NCBI GenBank assembly: GCA_050249415.1
Contig: JBFWQO010000003.1
Coordinates: forward strand, 186,001-250,000
Source of the DNA: CADEFQ01 sp050249415
GTDB taxonomy: Bacteria; Pseudomonadota; Gammaproteobacteria; Steroidobacterales; Steroidobacteraceae
Reading direction: 5' to 3'
Length of the DNA: 64,000 nucleotides
The stretch's first letter is position 1. Each line of letters starts with the position of its first letter. The notes beneath the pieces were generated by a model. That model was not told the origin of the DNA. It did no database searches and was given only the letters and a program-made list of their open reading frames with translations. Shown in pieces: positions 46,420-55,610 of this stretch. The position numbers were made by a program, and so were the translations under genes.

Positions 46420-49400
46420 CTATTCGCGGCCGGCCGCCAACTCCCCGCCAGTCGTCAGCGCCTTGCTGAAGAGCGGCCCGGCCTTGCGCTCGAGGTCGTC
46501 GATGACCGTGAACACGGCGGGCACGACCACGAGTGTGAGCGCCGTCGAGGTGATGAGCCCGCCGATCACGGCGATCGCCATCGGCGAACGGAACGCGGAG
46601 TCTCCCGTGATATTGAGGGCGACCGGCAGCATGCCCGCCACCATCGCCACCGTCGTCATCACGATCGGGCGGGCGCGCTTGTGGCCCGATTCGAGGAGCG
46701 CGGTCAGCCGGTCACGCCCGGCACGCATCTCCTCGATCGCGAAATCCACCAGCAGGATCGAGTTCTTCGCGACGATGCCCATCAGCATCAGCACGCCGAT
46801 CACCGCGGGCAGCGACAGCGCCTTGCCGGTCAGTATCAGTGCGAGAGCCGCGCCGCCGATCGACAGCGGCAGCGCCGAGAGGATCGTGATCGGCTGGAAC
46901 ACGCGCGCGAACAGCAGCACGAGCACCGCGAACACCATCAGTACACCGGCGGCGATCGCGAGCAGGAAGTTCGAGAACAGCTCGTTCATCATCTCGGCGT
47001 CGCCCTTCTCTATCAGCCGCACGCCCTGCGGCAGGTGCCGGAGTGTCGGCAGCGCCATGATCTTCTCCATCGCGACGCTCGGTTCGACCCCCGCGCGATC
47101 GGCCCCGATCGCGACGCGGCGACTCTGGTTGTAGCGGCGCACCGTGCTCGGGCCCTGGCCGAAGCTGATGTCGGCGACCGCCTTGAGCGGCACCGCGCCG
47201 CCGCCGGCCGTCGGCACGGGCAGGTTCTCGATGGCGCTCAGGTCGGAACGCGCGCTCTCGACGAGGCTCACACGGATCGGCACCTGGCGGTCGGTCAGCG
47301 AAAACTTCGCGCCGTTCTGCGCGAGATCGCCGATCGTCGCGATGCGCACGGTCTGGCCGATGCTCGCCACGGTCACGCCGAGGTCGGCGGCGAGATCGAG
47401 CCGCGGGCGGATCACGATTTCGGGTCGTGGCAGGTCGCCGAAGATGCGCGGATCGCGCAGTTCGGGCAGCGTGCGCATCTCCTCGACGATTTTCTCCGCC
47501 GTCCCCTGCACGAGATCGGAATCCTCGCCCGTGAGGAAGAGTGTGATGTCGCGCCCGAATCCGCCGTGCTGGCTCTGGAAGCTGATCCGCGCGTCCGGAA
47601 TCCTGCGCAGTTCCGCGATCATCTCCGCTTCCCATTCGATCTGCGACAGTTCGCGTTGCGGCGGCTCGACGAGATTGATGTAGAGCGTCGCTTCGCGCAC
47701 GTTGCCGGCATCGTCGGCGCCGATCGATTCGACGACATCGACCACTTCGGGCCGCTGGCGCACGATCCCGGTGACGCGCGCGGAGACGGCCGCCGTATCC
47801 TCGAGGCGCACGCCCGGCGGCAACTCGATATTGAGCGTCGCCGACGACAGGTCGCTCGGAGGAATGAACGCCTGCGGCACCGACATCAGCGCGAATATCG
47901 ACACCACGAAGAACACCGTTCCGCCGAGTATCGTGCGCCAGCGGTGCTGCACGCACAGGCGCAGCAGCGCGAGGTAGGCCCGCATGACCGGGCCGTCACC
48001 GTGCTGCACGCGCCCGTGGCCCTTCAATGTATAGGCGGCGATCAGCGGCGTGATGAGCCGCGCCACCAGCAGCGACATGAACACCGCCACCGCCACCGTG
48101 AGCCCGAACTGCTTGAAGAACTGCCCGGTGACGCCGCTCATGAAGCTGACCGGCAGGAACACCGCGATGATGGTGGCGGAAGTCGCGACCACCGCGAGCC
48201 CGATCTCGTCGGCGGCGTCGAGCGCCGCCTGCCACGCGCTCTTGCCGGTGCGCATGTGCCGCACGATGTTCTCGATCTCGACGATCGCGTCGTCGACCAG
48301 CACGCCCGCGACGAGCGACAGCGCGAGCAGGCTGATCTGGTTCAGGGTGAACCCCATCCACTGCATGAAGGCGAAGGTCGGGATCGCGGACAGCGGGATC
48401 GCGAGCGCCGCAATGCCGGTGGCGCGCCAGTCCCGCAGGAAGAGGAACACCACCAGCACTGCGAGCAGCGAGCCCTCGATCAGCGCGTGGATCGCCGAGT
48501 CGTAGGTACGCTGGGTGAACTTGACGGTCGAGAAGACGAGTTTCACCTTGACTCGCGGAAATTCCTTGCCGAGCTGGGCGATCTCGCGATTCACGAGGTC
48601 GAGCACCGTGACATCGGAGCTGCCCTTCGCGCGGAAGATCCCGAAAGTCGTTGCTTCGCGACCGTTGAAACGGGCGAGCGAACGGACTTCGGCCACGCCG
48701 TCGCGCACGTCGGCTATGTCCTTCAACTGCACGACGCGACCGCCGGGCACCGCGATGCGGGTCTCGCCGAGATCGAACGCCGACTTGGCGCCGCCGAGCA
48801 CGCGGATCGCCTGCTCGCCGCCGCCGACCTGCGCGCGCCCGCCGGGCGCGTCCAGATTGAGCTGGCGCAGCTGCTGGTTCACCTCGACCGCCGTGATGCC
48901 GAGCGCCTGCATCCGCGCCGGGTCGAGTTCCACCCGGATCTCGCGATCGACGCCGCCGCCGCGGGTGACCTGCGCGATGCCCGGTACCGCGAGCAGCCGC
49001 TTGGTGATCGTGTTGTCGACGAACCAGGACAGTTCCTGCGGCGTCATGTCGGTGGTGCTGACCGCGAAGTAGGCGATCGCGCCGCCTTCGATGTCCTCGC
49101 GCTGCACGACCGGCTCTTCGATGCCCTCGGGCAGGTCGCTGCGCACTTTCGCCACCGCGTCACGCACGTCGTTGACGGCGCGGTCGACCGGGGTGCCGAT
49201 CTGGAATTCGACGAACGTCAGGCTCTGCCCTTCGATCGCCCGCGAGGTGATTTCGCGCACGTTGCCGACGCTCGCTACCGCGCCGTCGATCTTCTGCATC
49301 ACCTGGGTTTCGATCTCGGTGGGCGCCGCGCCCGGCTGCGAGACGCTCACCATGACGAGCGGATAGGCGATGTCCGGGTTCATGTTGATCGGCAGCCGGA

Positions 49401-49491
49401 TGAACGCGGTCACGCCGAGGAACAGCAGCACGACGAACAGCACGAGCGGCAGCGTCGGATGGCGGATCGCCCATGCGGAGATGTTCTTCAT
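46420..49491 (-). CDS. RND multidrug efflux pump, inner-membrane transporter
   Basis: 1023 residues with the two-fold AcrB plan: twelve membrane helices and two large periplasmic loops after TM1 and TM7. The proton-relay aspartates are in SLVAGVLVDDAIVEIENIVRH (TM4), and the conserved FLPVSFMSGVTGQFFKQFG segment follows. It opens MKNISAWAIRHPTLPLVLF, like HAE1-type exporters. It overlaps the adaptor gene by 4 bases. No outer-membrane TolC-like gene is linked, so the pump must borrow one. Substrates are unknown. Confidence 0.93.
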   Translation of the reverse strand: MKNISAWAIRHPTLPLVLFVVLLFLGVTAFIRLPINMNPDIAYPLVMVSVSQPGAAPTEIETQVMQKIDGAVASVGNVREITSRAIEGQSLTFVEFQIGTPVDRAVNDVRDAVAKVRSDLPEGIEEPVVQREDIEGGAIAYFAVSTTDMTPQELSWFVDNTITKRLLAVPGIAQVTRGGGVDREIRVELDPARMQALGITAVEVNQQLRQLNLDAPGGRAQVGGGEQAIRVLGGAKSAFDLGETRIAVPGGRVVQLKDIADVRDGVAEVRSLARFNGREATTFGIFRAKGSSDVTVLDLVNREIAQLGKEFPRVKVKLVFSTVKFTQRTYDSAIHALIEGSLLAVLVVFLFLRDWRATGIAALAIPLSAIPTFAFMQWMGFTLNQISLLALSLVAGVLVDDAIVEIENIVRHMRTGKSAWQAALDAADEIGLAVVATSATIIAVFLPVSFMSGVTGQFFKQFGLTVAVAVFMSLLVARLITPLIAAYTLKGHGRVQHGDGPVMRAYLALLRLCVQHRWRTILGGTVFFVVSIFALMSVPQAFIPPSDLSSATLNIELPPGVRLEDTAAVSARVTGIVRQRPEVVDVVESIGADDAGNVREATLYINLVEPPQRELSQIEWEAEMIAELRRIPDARISFQSQHGGFGRDITLFLTGEDSDLVQGTAEKIVEEMRTLPELRDPRIFGDLPRPEIVIRPRLDLAADLGVTVASIGQTVRIATIGDLAQNGAKFSLTDRQVPIRVSLVESARSDLSAIENLPVPTAGGGAVPLKAVADISFGQGPSTVRRYNQSRRVAIGADRAGVEPSVAMEKIMALPTLRHLPQGVRLIEKGDAEMMNELFSNFLLAIAAGVLMVFAVLVLLFARVFQPITILSALPLSIGGAALALILTGKALSLPAVIGVLMLMGIVAKNSILLVDFAIEEMRAGRDRLTALLESGHKRARPIVMTTVAMVAGMLPVALNITGDSAFRSPMAIAVIGGLITSTALTLVVVPAVFTVIDDLERKAGPLFSKALTTGGELAAGRE

Positions 49492-50582
49492 GTCGTCGTC
49501 CTCACGGATTCACCCTCGCGCAGGAAGGCGCCGGCGGTGACCACCACGCGCTCGGTACCGTCGAGGCCCTCGCCGATCACGACACCGTGCGCGGTCGTGT
49601 CGGCGACGCGCACATCGCGCCGCACGACCTTCTGGTCGGCCCCGATGATGTAGACATAGGTGCCCTTGCGGTCCGCGAGCACCGCGGTTTGCGGCACGAC
49701 GGCCCGCGAAGCATCGGACACCAGCACTTCACCACGCGCGAACGCACCGGGGCGCAGATTCGGGTCCGGATCGAGCGCGATGCGCACCTCGCCGAGGCGG
49801 CTCGACGGATCGATCGTCGCGCCGAGGAGGCGCACTGTTCCCTTGAAGGGCGTTTCGACGCCGGCAATGCGCACGGTCGCGGCCTGGCCGACCGCGAGAT
49901 GCGGCAGGTCCTGTTCCGCCACCTTGCCCCGCAGTTCCACCGCGCCGTCCTGCGCGAGGCGAAAGAGCGGCTCGCTGCCGCCCGACACGATCTGGCCGAC
50001 TTCCGCCGTGCGCGTCAGCACGATGCCGTCCTGCGGCGCACGCACTTCCGCGCGGGCGAGCCGTGCCCGCATCTCCCTGAGCTGCGCCTCGGCGACGGCG
50101 ACCTGCGCGGTGGTGGTCGCGAGCTTCGAGCGTCGCTGCTCGATCGCCTCCTTCGACAGCGCGCCCGAGGCCTCGACGCCTTGCGCGCGATTCCAGTCGG
50201 CACGCGCGAGGTCGGCATCGGCGCGGGCCTGCACGAGCGAGGCCTCGAGTCGCGCCACCTGCGGCGCGAGCACGGACGTGTCGAGCGCGGCGAGGCGCTG
50301 CCCGCGCTTCACGAGGTCGCCCACGTCCACGAAGACGGCCGCGATCCGTCCGCCTTCGCCGTCGATGCCGAGCGGCAGCTCATTGCGCGCGCTGATCGTG
50401 CCGTTGATCGACACCACCGATGCGACAGGGCCGAGCTGCGGCTTTGCCACGGTCACGAGCGGAGGGGGATCCTTGGCCGGGCCGGTGCCCGACCCGGCGA
50501 CCCGCAGGCCGATGAGGATCGCGACGAGGGCGAGTACGGCGGCAACGGCCCCGATCGTCAGGGATTTCTTCGTGAGCTGCAT
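49488..50582 (-). CDS. RND efflux periplasmic adaptor (MFP)
   Basis: 364 residues. An uncleaved N-terminal helix (IGAVAAVLALVAILIGLRV), then the lipoyl half (GGRIAAVFVDVGDLVKRGQRLAAL), an alpha-hairpin (residues about 110-180, rich in QARAD and EAQLREMRARL), the second lipoyl half (RAPQDGIVLTRTAEVGQIV) and a beta-barrel. It joins the transporter to an outer-membrane channel. TAAAAT on the reverse strand at 50619-50624 may be the -10. Confidence 0.92.
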   Translation of the reverse strand: MQLTKKSLTIGAVAAVLALVAILIGLRVAGSGTGPAKDPPPLVTVAKPQLGPVASVVSINGTISARNELPLGIDGEGGRIAAVFVDVGDLVKRGQRLAALDTSVLAPQVARLEASLVQARADADLARADWNRAQGVEASGALSKEAIEQRRSKLATTTAQVAVAEAQLREMRARLARAEVRAPQDGIVLTRTAEVGQIVSGGSEPLFRLAQDGAVELRGKVAEQDLPHLAVGQAATVRIAGVETPFKGTVRLLGATIDPSSRLGEVRIALDPDPNLRPGAFARGEVLVSDASRAVVPQTAVLADRKGTYVYIIGADQKVVRRDVRVADTTAHGVVIGEGLDGTERVVVTAGAFLREGESVRTTT

Positions 50583-50693
50583 GGGTACAGGCGCGTCCGT
50601 GGCGTAGGCAAGCGGCGAATTTTACGCCGATAGTCCCGGGGGCGTCGCCTCGTTCCGGCGCAATTCACACCATGGACAAGGTGGGCCGGATCA

Positions 50694-50766
50694 TGGGCCG
50701 TGTTGGGATCGAACCAACGACCAACTCCTTAAAAGGGAGCTGCTCTACCTACTGAGCTAACGGCCC
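50694..50766 (-). tRNA. tRNA-Lys (anticodon UUU)
   Basis: A 73-base cloverleaf. Acceptor stem GGGCCGT pairs with ACGGCCC, the D arm is GCTC...GAGC, the anticodon stem is GCTCC/GGAGT with loop CTTTTAA (anticodon TTT), and the T arm is GTTGG/CCAAC with TTCGATC. The discriminator is A. The CCA tail is not encoded (the next bases on the reverse strand are TGA). Its 5' ten bases overlap the end of queC. The position after queC matches the Pseudomonas gene order. Confidence 0.95.
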
Positions 50767-51482
50767 GCGGAAGGGTGCGCATCATAGCGATACGGCGTCG
50801 GGTCGGCGACTCCCGCGGCCTCGAACCCTGCCCGGCGCAGGCGGCAGGCGTCGCAGCGGCCGCAGGCTCGGCCGGCCGCGTCCGCCTGGTAACAGGAGAC
50901 CGTCAATCCATAATCCACCCCGAGCCGCAGACCCTCGCCGATGATGGCCCCCTTCGACAGATGCTGCAGCGGCGCATGGATCCGCGTCGGCAGCCCCTGC
51001 ACGGCCGCGCGGGTCGCGACCCGGGCGAGTTCCCCGAAGGCCTGCACGAATTCCGGCCGGCAGTCCGGATAGCCCGAATAGTCCACGGCGTTCACGCCGA
51101 TGAAGATGTCCCTCGACCCGAGGACCTCCGCCCAGCCGAGCGCGAGCGCGAGCAGCAGCGTGTTGCGGGCGGGCACATAAGTCACCGGGATGCCCGGCGC
51201 GGCAACCTCCGGCACCGCGATCGCGGCATCGGTCAGCGCCGAACCGCCGATGCCTGCCAGGTCGACCTGCATCACGCGATGCTCCACGGCGCCGAGCGCC
51301 GTGGCGACGCGCGCCGCGGCAGCCAGCTCCGCGGCATGCCGCTGCCCGTACGCCACCGACAACGCATGGCACGCGTACCCCGCGTGACGCGCGATCGCGA
51401 GCACCGTGGCCGAGTCGAGCCCGCCCGACAGCAGCACGACCGCGCGGGCGGCGGCCGGGCGGCGGCTATCGGCCGGGTTCAT
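50757..51482 (-). CDS. queC: 7-cyano-7-deazaguanine synthase
   Basis: Converts 7-carboxy-7-deazaguanine to preQ0 in queuosine synthesis. 241 residues. The PP-loop is VVLLSGGLDSATV near residue 16 and the zinc site is the four cysteines of CYQADAAGRACGRCDAC. The ATG at 51482 overlaps queE by 17 bp. The last codons and the TAG stop lie inside the tRNA-Lys gene, so mature tRNA processing must cut the queC message. Confidence 0.96.
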   Translation of the reverse strand: MNPADSRRPAAARAVVLLSGGLDSATVLAIARHAGYACHALSVAYGQRHAAELAAAARVATALGAVEHRVMQVDLAGIGGSALTDAAIAVPEVAAPGIPVTYVPARNTLLLALALGWAEVLGSRDIFIGVNAVDYSGYPDCRPEFVQAFGELARVATRAAVQGLPTRIHAPLQHLSKGAIIGEGLRLGVDYGLTVSCYQADAAGRACGRCDACRLRRAGFEAAGVADPTPYRYDAHPSAGR

Positions 51483-52125
51483 CGCCCCACAACAGCTTGT
51501 GCAACTGGATCTGGAAACGGACCGGTGCACGGTCCGCGAGGATCCATTCCGCGAGTTCGCGCGCCGGCAGCGCACCGTGGCTCGGCGAGAAAAACACCGT
51601 GCAACGGCCATCGAGGCGGTGTGCGCGCACCTGCGCGAGGGCCCATTCGTAGTCGGCGCGGCCCGTGATCACGAACTTGAGCAGGTCGTGCGCGGTGAGC
51701 AGCGCGAAGTCGCCGTAGCGATTGCGCGCCGCCTCGCCCGAGCCCGGCGTCTTGACGTCCACCACGCGCTGCACGCGCGGATCGACCGCGTCGATCGGCA
51801 GCGCACCACTCGTCTCGAGCGATACGACATGGCCGGCATCGCACAAGGCGCCGAGGAGCGGCAGGCAGGCCCGCTGGGCGAGCGGCTCGCCGCCCGTCAC
51901 GCACACGTGGCGTGTCGAGAAGCTCGCCACTTTGCCCAGCACCGCCGCCTGCGACCACCATTCGCCGCCAGTGAACGCATAGGCCGTATCGCAGTATGCA
52001 CAGCGCAGCGGACAACCCGTGAGGCGCACGAATACGGTCGGGAAACCGACGGTCGCGGCTTCGCCCTGCAGCGACAGGAAGATCTCGGTGACCTTGAGCC
52101 TCGAATCCGTCGCGGAGTCGCTCAA
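51466..52125 (-). CDS. queE: 7-carboxy-7-deazaguanine synthase
   Basis: Radical SAM enzyme making 7-carboxy-7-deazaguanine for the queuosine pathway. 219 residues. The opening LKVTEIFLSLQGEA and the cluster motif CPLRCAYC (C-x3-C-x2-C) are diagnostic; VTGGEPLAQ and SLETSGA bind SAM and substrate. Its ATG overlaps the cpoB stop by 4 bases. With queC it completes only part of the pathway; folE, queD, queF and tgt are elsewhere. Confidence 0.96.
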   Translation of the reverse strand: MSDSATDSRLKVTEIFLSLQGEAATVGFPTVFVRLTGCPLRCAYCDTAYAFTGGEWWSQAAVLGKVASFSTRHVCVTGGEPLAQRACLPLLGALCDAGHVVSLETSGALPIDAVDPRVQRVVDVKTPGSGEAARNRYGDFALLTAHDLLKFVITGRADYEWALAQVRAHRLDGRCTVFFSPSHGALPARELAEWILADRAPVRFQIQLHKLLWGDEPGR

Positions 52126-52919
52126 TGCCCCTCGGCGTTCATGCGCTTCGTGCGCTCCTGCGCAAGCTTCGCCGCCTCGGTATCCGGATAGCGCGCCACG
52201 ACCTGCGCGAAGCTGCGCCTGGCGTCATCGTAGCGCCGCAGTTCGTACTGCGCGTAGCCGAGCTTCAGCAAGGCACCCGGCGTCTTGGCCGAATCGGGCC
52301 AGCGACGGCTCACCGCGTCGAACGCCACCGCCGCTTTCTCGTAATCGCGCGTCACGTAATGGGCCTCGCCGAGCCAATATTGCGCGTTCGGTGCGAGCGG
52401 CCCGTCGGGGTCGCTGTCGAGCACACCCTGGAAGCCCGCGATGGCATCCTGGTAGCGCGCGTCCTTGAGCGCGGTGAACGCACTGTCGTAGGCGCTCTGC
52501 GGATCCACGCCAGCCGCGCCAGCGCCCGTACCTGCGGCACCCGCGGCCGGTACCCCGACCGCTGCCGAACCTGCCGCGGCCCCTGCCGGGGCACTCCCGG
52601 CGACACCCGATTCGATTGCGGCGAGCCGGCGGTCGAGGTCCTGGTAGAAATCCCGCTGCTGTTGCCGGGTCGCCGCGAGGGCGTTCTCCTGCACATCCCC
52701 CCGGCCGCGCAGGTCGCGCGACTGCGCCTCGAGCGCCTCGACCCGCTGGGAGAGCTCGACGAGGCTCTGGTTCGCGATGACGCGTTCGACCCTGGCGAGC
52801 CGCGCATCGAGGTCGGCGAGACGCACCTGCACGGGGTCTTCCCCGGCCGGGGTGAGGCTGCAACCTGCGAGCCACAGCGTCGCCAGGGCGACGGCGGACA
52901 TGACGGCGTGGTGACGCAT
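52122..52919 (-). CDS. cpoB: Cell-division coordinator CpoB (YbgF)
   Basis: Periplasmic partner of TolA that couples peptidoglycan synthesis to outer-membrane constriction. 265 residues. The signal ends in LWLAGC, a lipobox-like LAGC that is unusual because most CpoB proteins are soluble. A coiled coil follows (LADLDARLARVERV to about residue 95), then an Ala/Gly-rich linker and TPRs (YDSAFTALKDARYQDAIAGFQ, AQYWLGEAHYVTRDYEKA, GYAQYELRRYDDA). It is last of the tol-pal genes. Confidence 0.92.
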   Translation of the reverse strand: MRHHAVMSAVALATLWLAGCSLTPAGEDPVQVRLADLDARLARVERVIANQSLVELSQRVEALEAQSRDLRGRGDVQENALAATRQQQRDFYQDLDRRLAAIESGVAGSAPAGAAAGSAAVGVPAAGAAGTGAGAAGVDPQSAYDSAFTALKDARYQDAIAGFQGVLDSDPDGPLAPNAQYWLGEAHYVTRDYEKAAVAFDAVSRRWPDSAKTPGALLKLGYAQYELRRYDDARRSFAQVVARYPDTEAAKLAQERTKRMNAEGH

Positions 52920-52932
52920 GCTCGATGCCCGA

Positions 52933-53472
52933 TCAGTCGAGGTACACGATTTCGACGCGGCGGTTCTGCGCCCACGCCACTTCGTCGCTGCCGGCCGCCG
53001 CCGGACGTTCCTCGCCGTAGCTGACAGTCGCGACCTGCGTCTCGGCGACACCCTGCAACAGGAGCGCGCGACGCACGGTCTGCGCACGGCGCTCGCCGAG
53101 GCCGATGTTGTATTCGCGGGTGCCGCGCTCGTCGGTGTGGCCTTCGAGGCGTACCCGCGTGTCCGGGTGCGACGCGAGATACTGCGCGTGCGCCGCCACG
53201 AGCGCGGCATCCTCCGGCTTCAGTTCCGCGCGATCGAACCCGAAATAGATGATGCGCTTCGACAGCAGTTCGCCCTGCGGGCCCGCCGACGCCGTATCGT
53301 CGCCGAGCGGCGCGCTCGTGACGCCCTCGCTGCCCGCGCCCTGTGTACCCGCGCCCGCACCGGCGGATTGCGTCGTTCCCGTATCCGGCTGCTGCACGGG
53401 CTTCTTGCTCGCGCAGCCGCCGATCGCGAGCATGCCCGCAGCCAGCCATACCCACATTGAATTTCGCATCAT
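52933..53472 (-). CDS. pal: Peptidoglycan-associated lipoprotein
   Basis: 179 residues. Lipobox LAIGGC at about residue 20, a flexible linker, then the OmpA-like domain with IYFGFDRAELKPED and the peptidoglycan-binding LEGHTDERGTREYNIGLGERRAQTV. It anchors the outer membrane to the wall and binds TolB. It lies 13 bp after tolB. Confidence 0.97.
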   Translation of the reverse strand: MMRNSMWVWLAAGMLAIGGCASKKPVQQPDTGTTQSAGAGAGTQGAGSEGVTSAPLGDDTASAGPQGELLSKRIIYFGFDRAELKPEDAALVAAHAQYLASHPDTRVRLEGHTDERGTREYNIGLGERRAQTVRRALLLQGVAETQVATVSYGEERPAAAGSDEVAWAQNRRVEIVYLD

Positions 53473-53485
53473 TCCGCTACCTCTC

Positions 53486-54802
53486 TCATTTGTCCGGTCG
53501 CATCGGGCCCCAGACGGGCTCGCGCACCTCGCCCCGGTCGGCCTTCAAGCGCTGTGTCGTCATTCCGTCGACCGACACCGTGGCGAGCACGCCCTGGCCA
53601 CGTTCACGCCCCGCATAGATCAGCATCGCGCCATTGGGCGCGAAATCCGGTGACTCGTCGAGTGGCCCTTTCGACAGCAGCCGCACGACACCCGACGCGA
53701 GATCCTGCACGGCGATACGGTACGCGCCTCCCGTGAGCGTCACCATCGCGAGGGACCGGCCATCGGGCGACAGTCTCGGGCGCGCATTGTAGCTCCCCGT
53801 GAAGGTCACGCGCTTCGGGTTGGCATTCGCCACGGCATCCACCCGATAGATCTGCGGACTGCCTGCCCGGTCCGACGTGAAATAGAGCGAGCGGCCGTCG
53901 GCGGCGAACACGGCTTCGGTATCGATCGCCGGGTCGGACGTCAGGCGCGTCAGCGCACCATCCGCCACCGCGATCAGGTACACGTCGAGGTTGCCCGCCG
54001 CCGTCGACAACGTGACGGCGAGATGGCGGCCGTCGGGTGCGAAGGCCGGCGAGCCGTTGATGCCCGCACGCGCGACGAGCCGCCGCCGCTCGCCGGTGCG
54101 GATGCGTTGCAGCCAGATGGCGGACGCGTGCGTCTCGAAAGACACATACGCGAGCCACTCCCCGTCGTTCGACCAGGCCGGCGACATCAGCGGCAGCGAC
54201 GATTCGGCGATCGTGCGCGCGCCCTCCCCGTCCGCATCGGCGACGATCAGCCGGTACGTCTGCCGCGGCGGCTGGCCGTCCACCGCCACGTAGGCAATGC
54301 GAGTCGCGAATGCGCCCGGTACGCCGAGTATCTTCTCGTACACGAGATCGCTCACGCGGTGGGCCGCTTCGCGTATCGATCCGGGGCCGGCGACGAACCG
54401 TTGCGCCGCGATCCGCTGGCCGTTCACGAGATTGACGAGTTCGACTTCGATCTGCACCGTGCCGCCGTCGCCGGCAACGACGCGCCCGACGACGATGTAG
54501 TCGTTGCGGGCCGTGCGCCAGTCGGCGGCCACCACATCCGCGGCACGCGCCGGCTGCTCGATCATGTCGCCGCGGGCCATGGCCCGGAATCGGCCGCTGC
54601 CCTCGAGGTCGCGCTGCAAGATCGCCGCGACGTCGAGCCCTCCGTCCCCAGGCACCGACCGTGCGAACGGCACGATCGCCACCGGAATCGGGTCGGTCAC
54701 GCCCGAGGTGATTTCGATGCGCAATTGCGCGTGCGCCGGAACCGCGGGCAGCAGGCAGATGAGCGCGCACAACAGGAGAACGGGGCGTCGCTGGTCAATC
54801 AT
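53486..54802 (-). CDS. tolB: Tol-Pal system protein TolB
   Basis: 438 residues. Signal peptide ending VPAHA, an N-terminal domain (PIPVAIVPFA) and a six-bladed propeller with repeated SPAWSNDGEWLAYVS, GSPAFAPDGRHLAV and RPRLSPDGRSLAMV blades. It works in the periplasm, switching between TolA and Pal. It overlaps tolA by 8 bp. Confidence 0.97.
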   Translation of the reverse strand: MIDQRRPVLLLCALICLLPAVPAHAQLRIEITSGVTDPIPVAIVPFARSVPGDGGLDVAAILQRDLEGSGRFRAMARGDMIEQPARAADVVAADWRTARNDYIVVGRVVAGDGGTVQIEVELVNLVNGQRIAAQRFVAGPGSIREAAHRVSDLVYEKILGVPGAFATRIAYVAVDGQPPRQTYRLIVADADGEGARTIAESSLPLMSPAWSNDGEWLAYVSFETHASAIWLQRIRTGERRRLVARAGINGSPAFAPDGRHLAVTLSTAAGNLDVYLIAVADGALTRLTSDPAIDTEAVFAADGRSLYFTSDRAGSPQIYRVDAVANANPKRVTFTGSYNARPRLSPDGRSLAMVTLTGGAYRIAVQDLASGVVRLLSKGPLDESPDFAPNGAMLIYAGRERGQGVLATVSVDGMTTQRLKADRGEVREPVWGPMRPDK

Positions 54803-55610
54803 TCGGCTTGAATACCACTTCCAGGTTGCGTTCGAACAGGGCCGGGTCGGGCGGCGGCGGCAACGGCGAGGCGTTCATCACGGCCAGCTCGATCGACTGG
54901 CGGACCGCGGCGTCGCCGTTGCACGACAGGATGCGCGCGGCGACGACGGTGCCGCCGGGCACCTGGGTCACCTGCACCACGCATTCGATGCCGGGGCGCG
55001 CCGTGGGCGGGCGCCGCCATGCACTCATGATCTTCGCACGAATGAGATCGCGCCAGTGCGCGCCGGCGCCACTCGCGGCGCGGGCGCGCTCCTCGGCCGC
55101 GAGGCTGCGCTTGAGGTCCGCCTCCCGCTCGGCGCGCTTGCGCTGCTCATCGGCCTTGCGCTGCGCCTCCGCCTTGCGCAATTCCTCCGCCTTGCGCTGC
55201 GCTTCGGCCTTGCGTTGTGCCTCGGCCTTCTGCTCATCGGCGGCCTTGCGCTCCGCTTCACGTCGTTCATCCTCCGCGCGCTGCAGCGCTTCGGCACGCT
55301 TGCGCTCCTGCACGTCGTCCCGCGCAGGCGGCGGGGTTTCGCGTACCGGCGCCGGCTCGGGCTCGGGCGGCGGCGACGGCAACTGTGGCGGCGGCTGCGG
55401 CTCGCGCGGCTGGCGCAATCCCGGCACCGACGCGGGATCGACGACCACCGCATCGATCGCGAGCAATTGCGGTTCGGGCGGCGAGGCGCGCTTCCAGGTG
55501 AGCCAGCCGACACCGAACAGCGCGAAGAGCGCGAGATGCAGCAGGATCGAGCCGGCATATGGCCCGAGGAGACTCCCGCCACCCGCGCGATCCCGCGTTC
55601 GCGCGGTCAT
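54795..55610 (-). CDS. tolA: Tol-Pal system protein TolA
   Basis: 271 residues. An inner-membrane helix (ILLHLALFALFGVGWLTW), a Pro-rich stretch, a long Ala/Lys/Glu/Arg helix of QRKAEAQRKAEE-type repeats (residues about 90-165), and a C-terminal domain (MSAWRRPPTARPGIECVVQV) resembling TonB. It is shorter than E. coli TolA (421) mainly because of the shorter helix. It links TolQR energy to the outer membrane. Confidence 0.95.
   Translation of the reverse strand: MTARTRDRAGGGSLLGPYAGSILLHLALFALFGVGWLTWKRASPPEPQLLAIDAVVVDPASVPGLRQPREPQPPPQLPSPPPEPEPAPVRETPPPARDDVQERKRAEALQRAEDERREAERKAADEQKAEAQRKAEAQRKAEELRKAEAQRKADEQRKRAEREADLKRSLAAEERARAASGAGAHWRDLIRAKIMSAWRRPPTARPGIECVVQVTQVPGGTVVAARILSCNGDAAVRQSIELAVMNASPLPPPPDPALFERNLEVVFKPND

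Noticed and set aside
46681..49653. An open frame of about 990 codons opposite the RND transporter
   Set aside because: It has antisense composition typical of GC-rich codons and no domain; the RND gene is certain.
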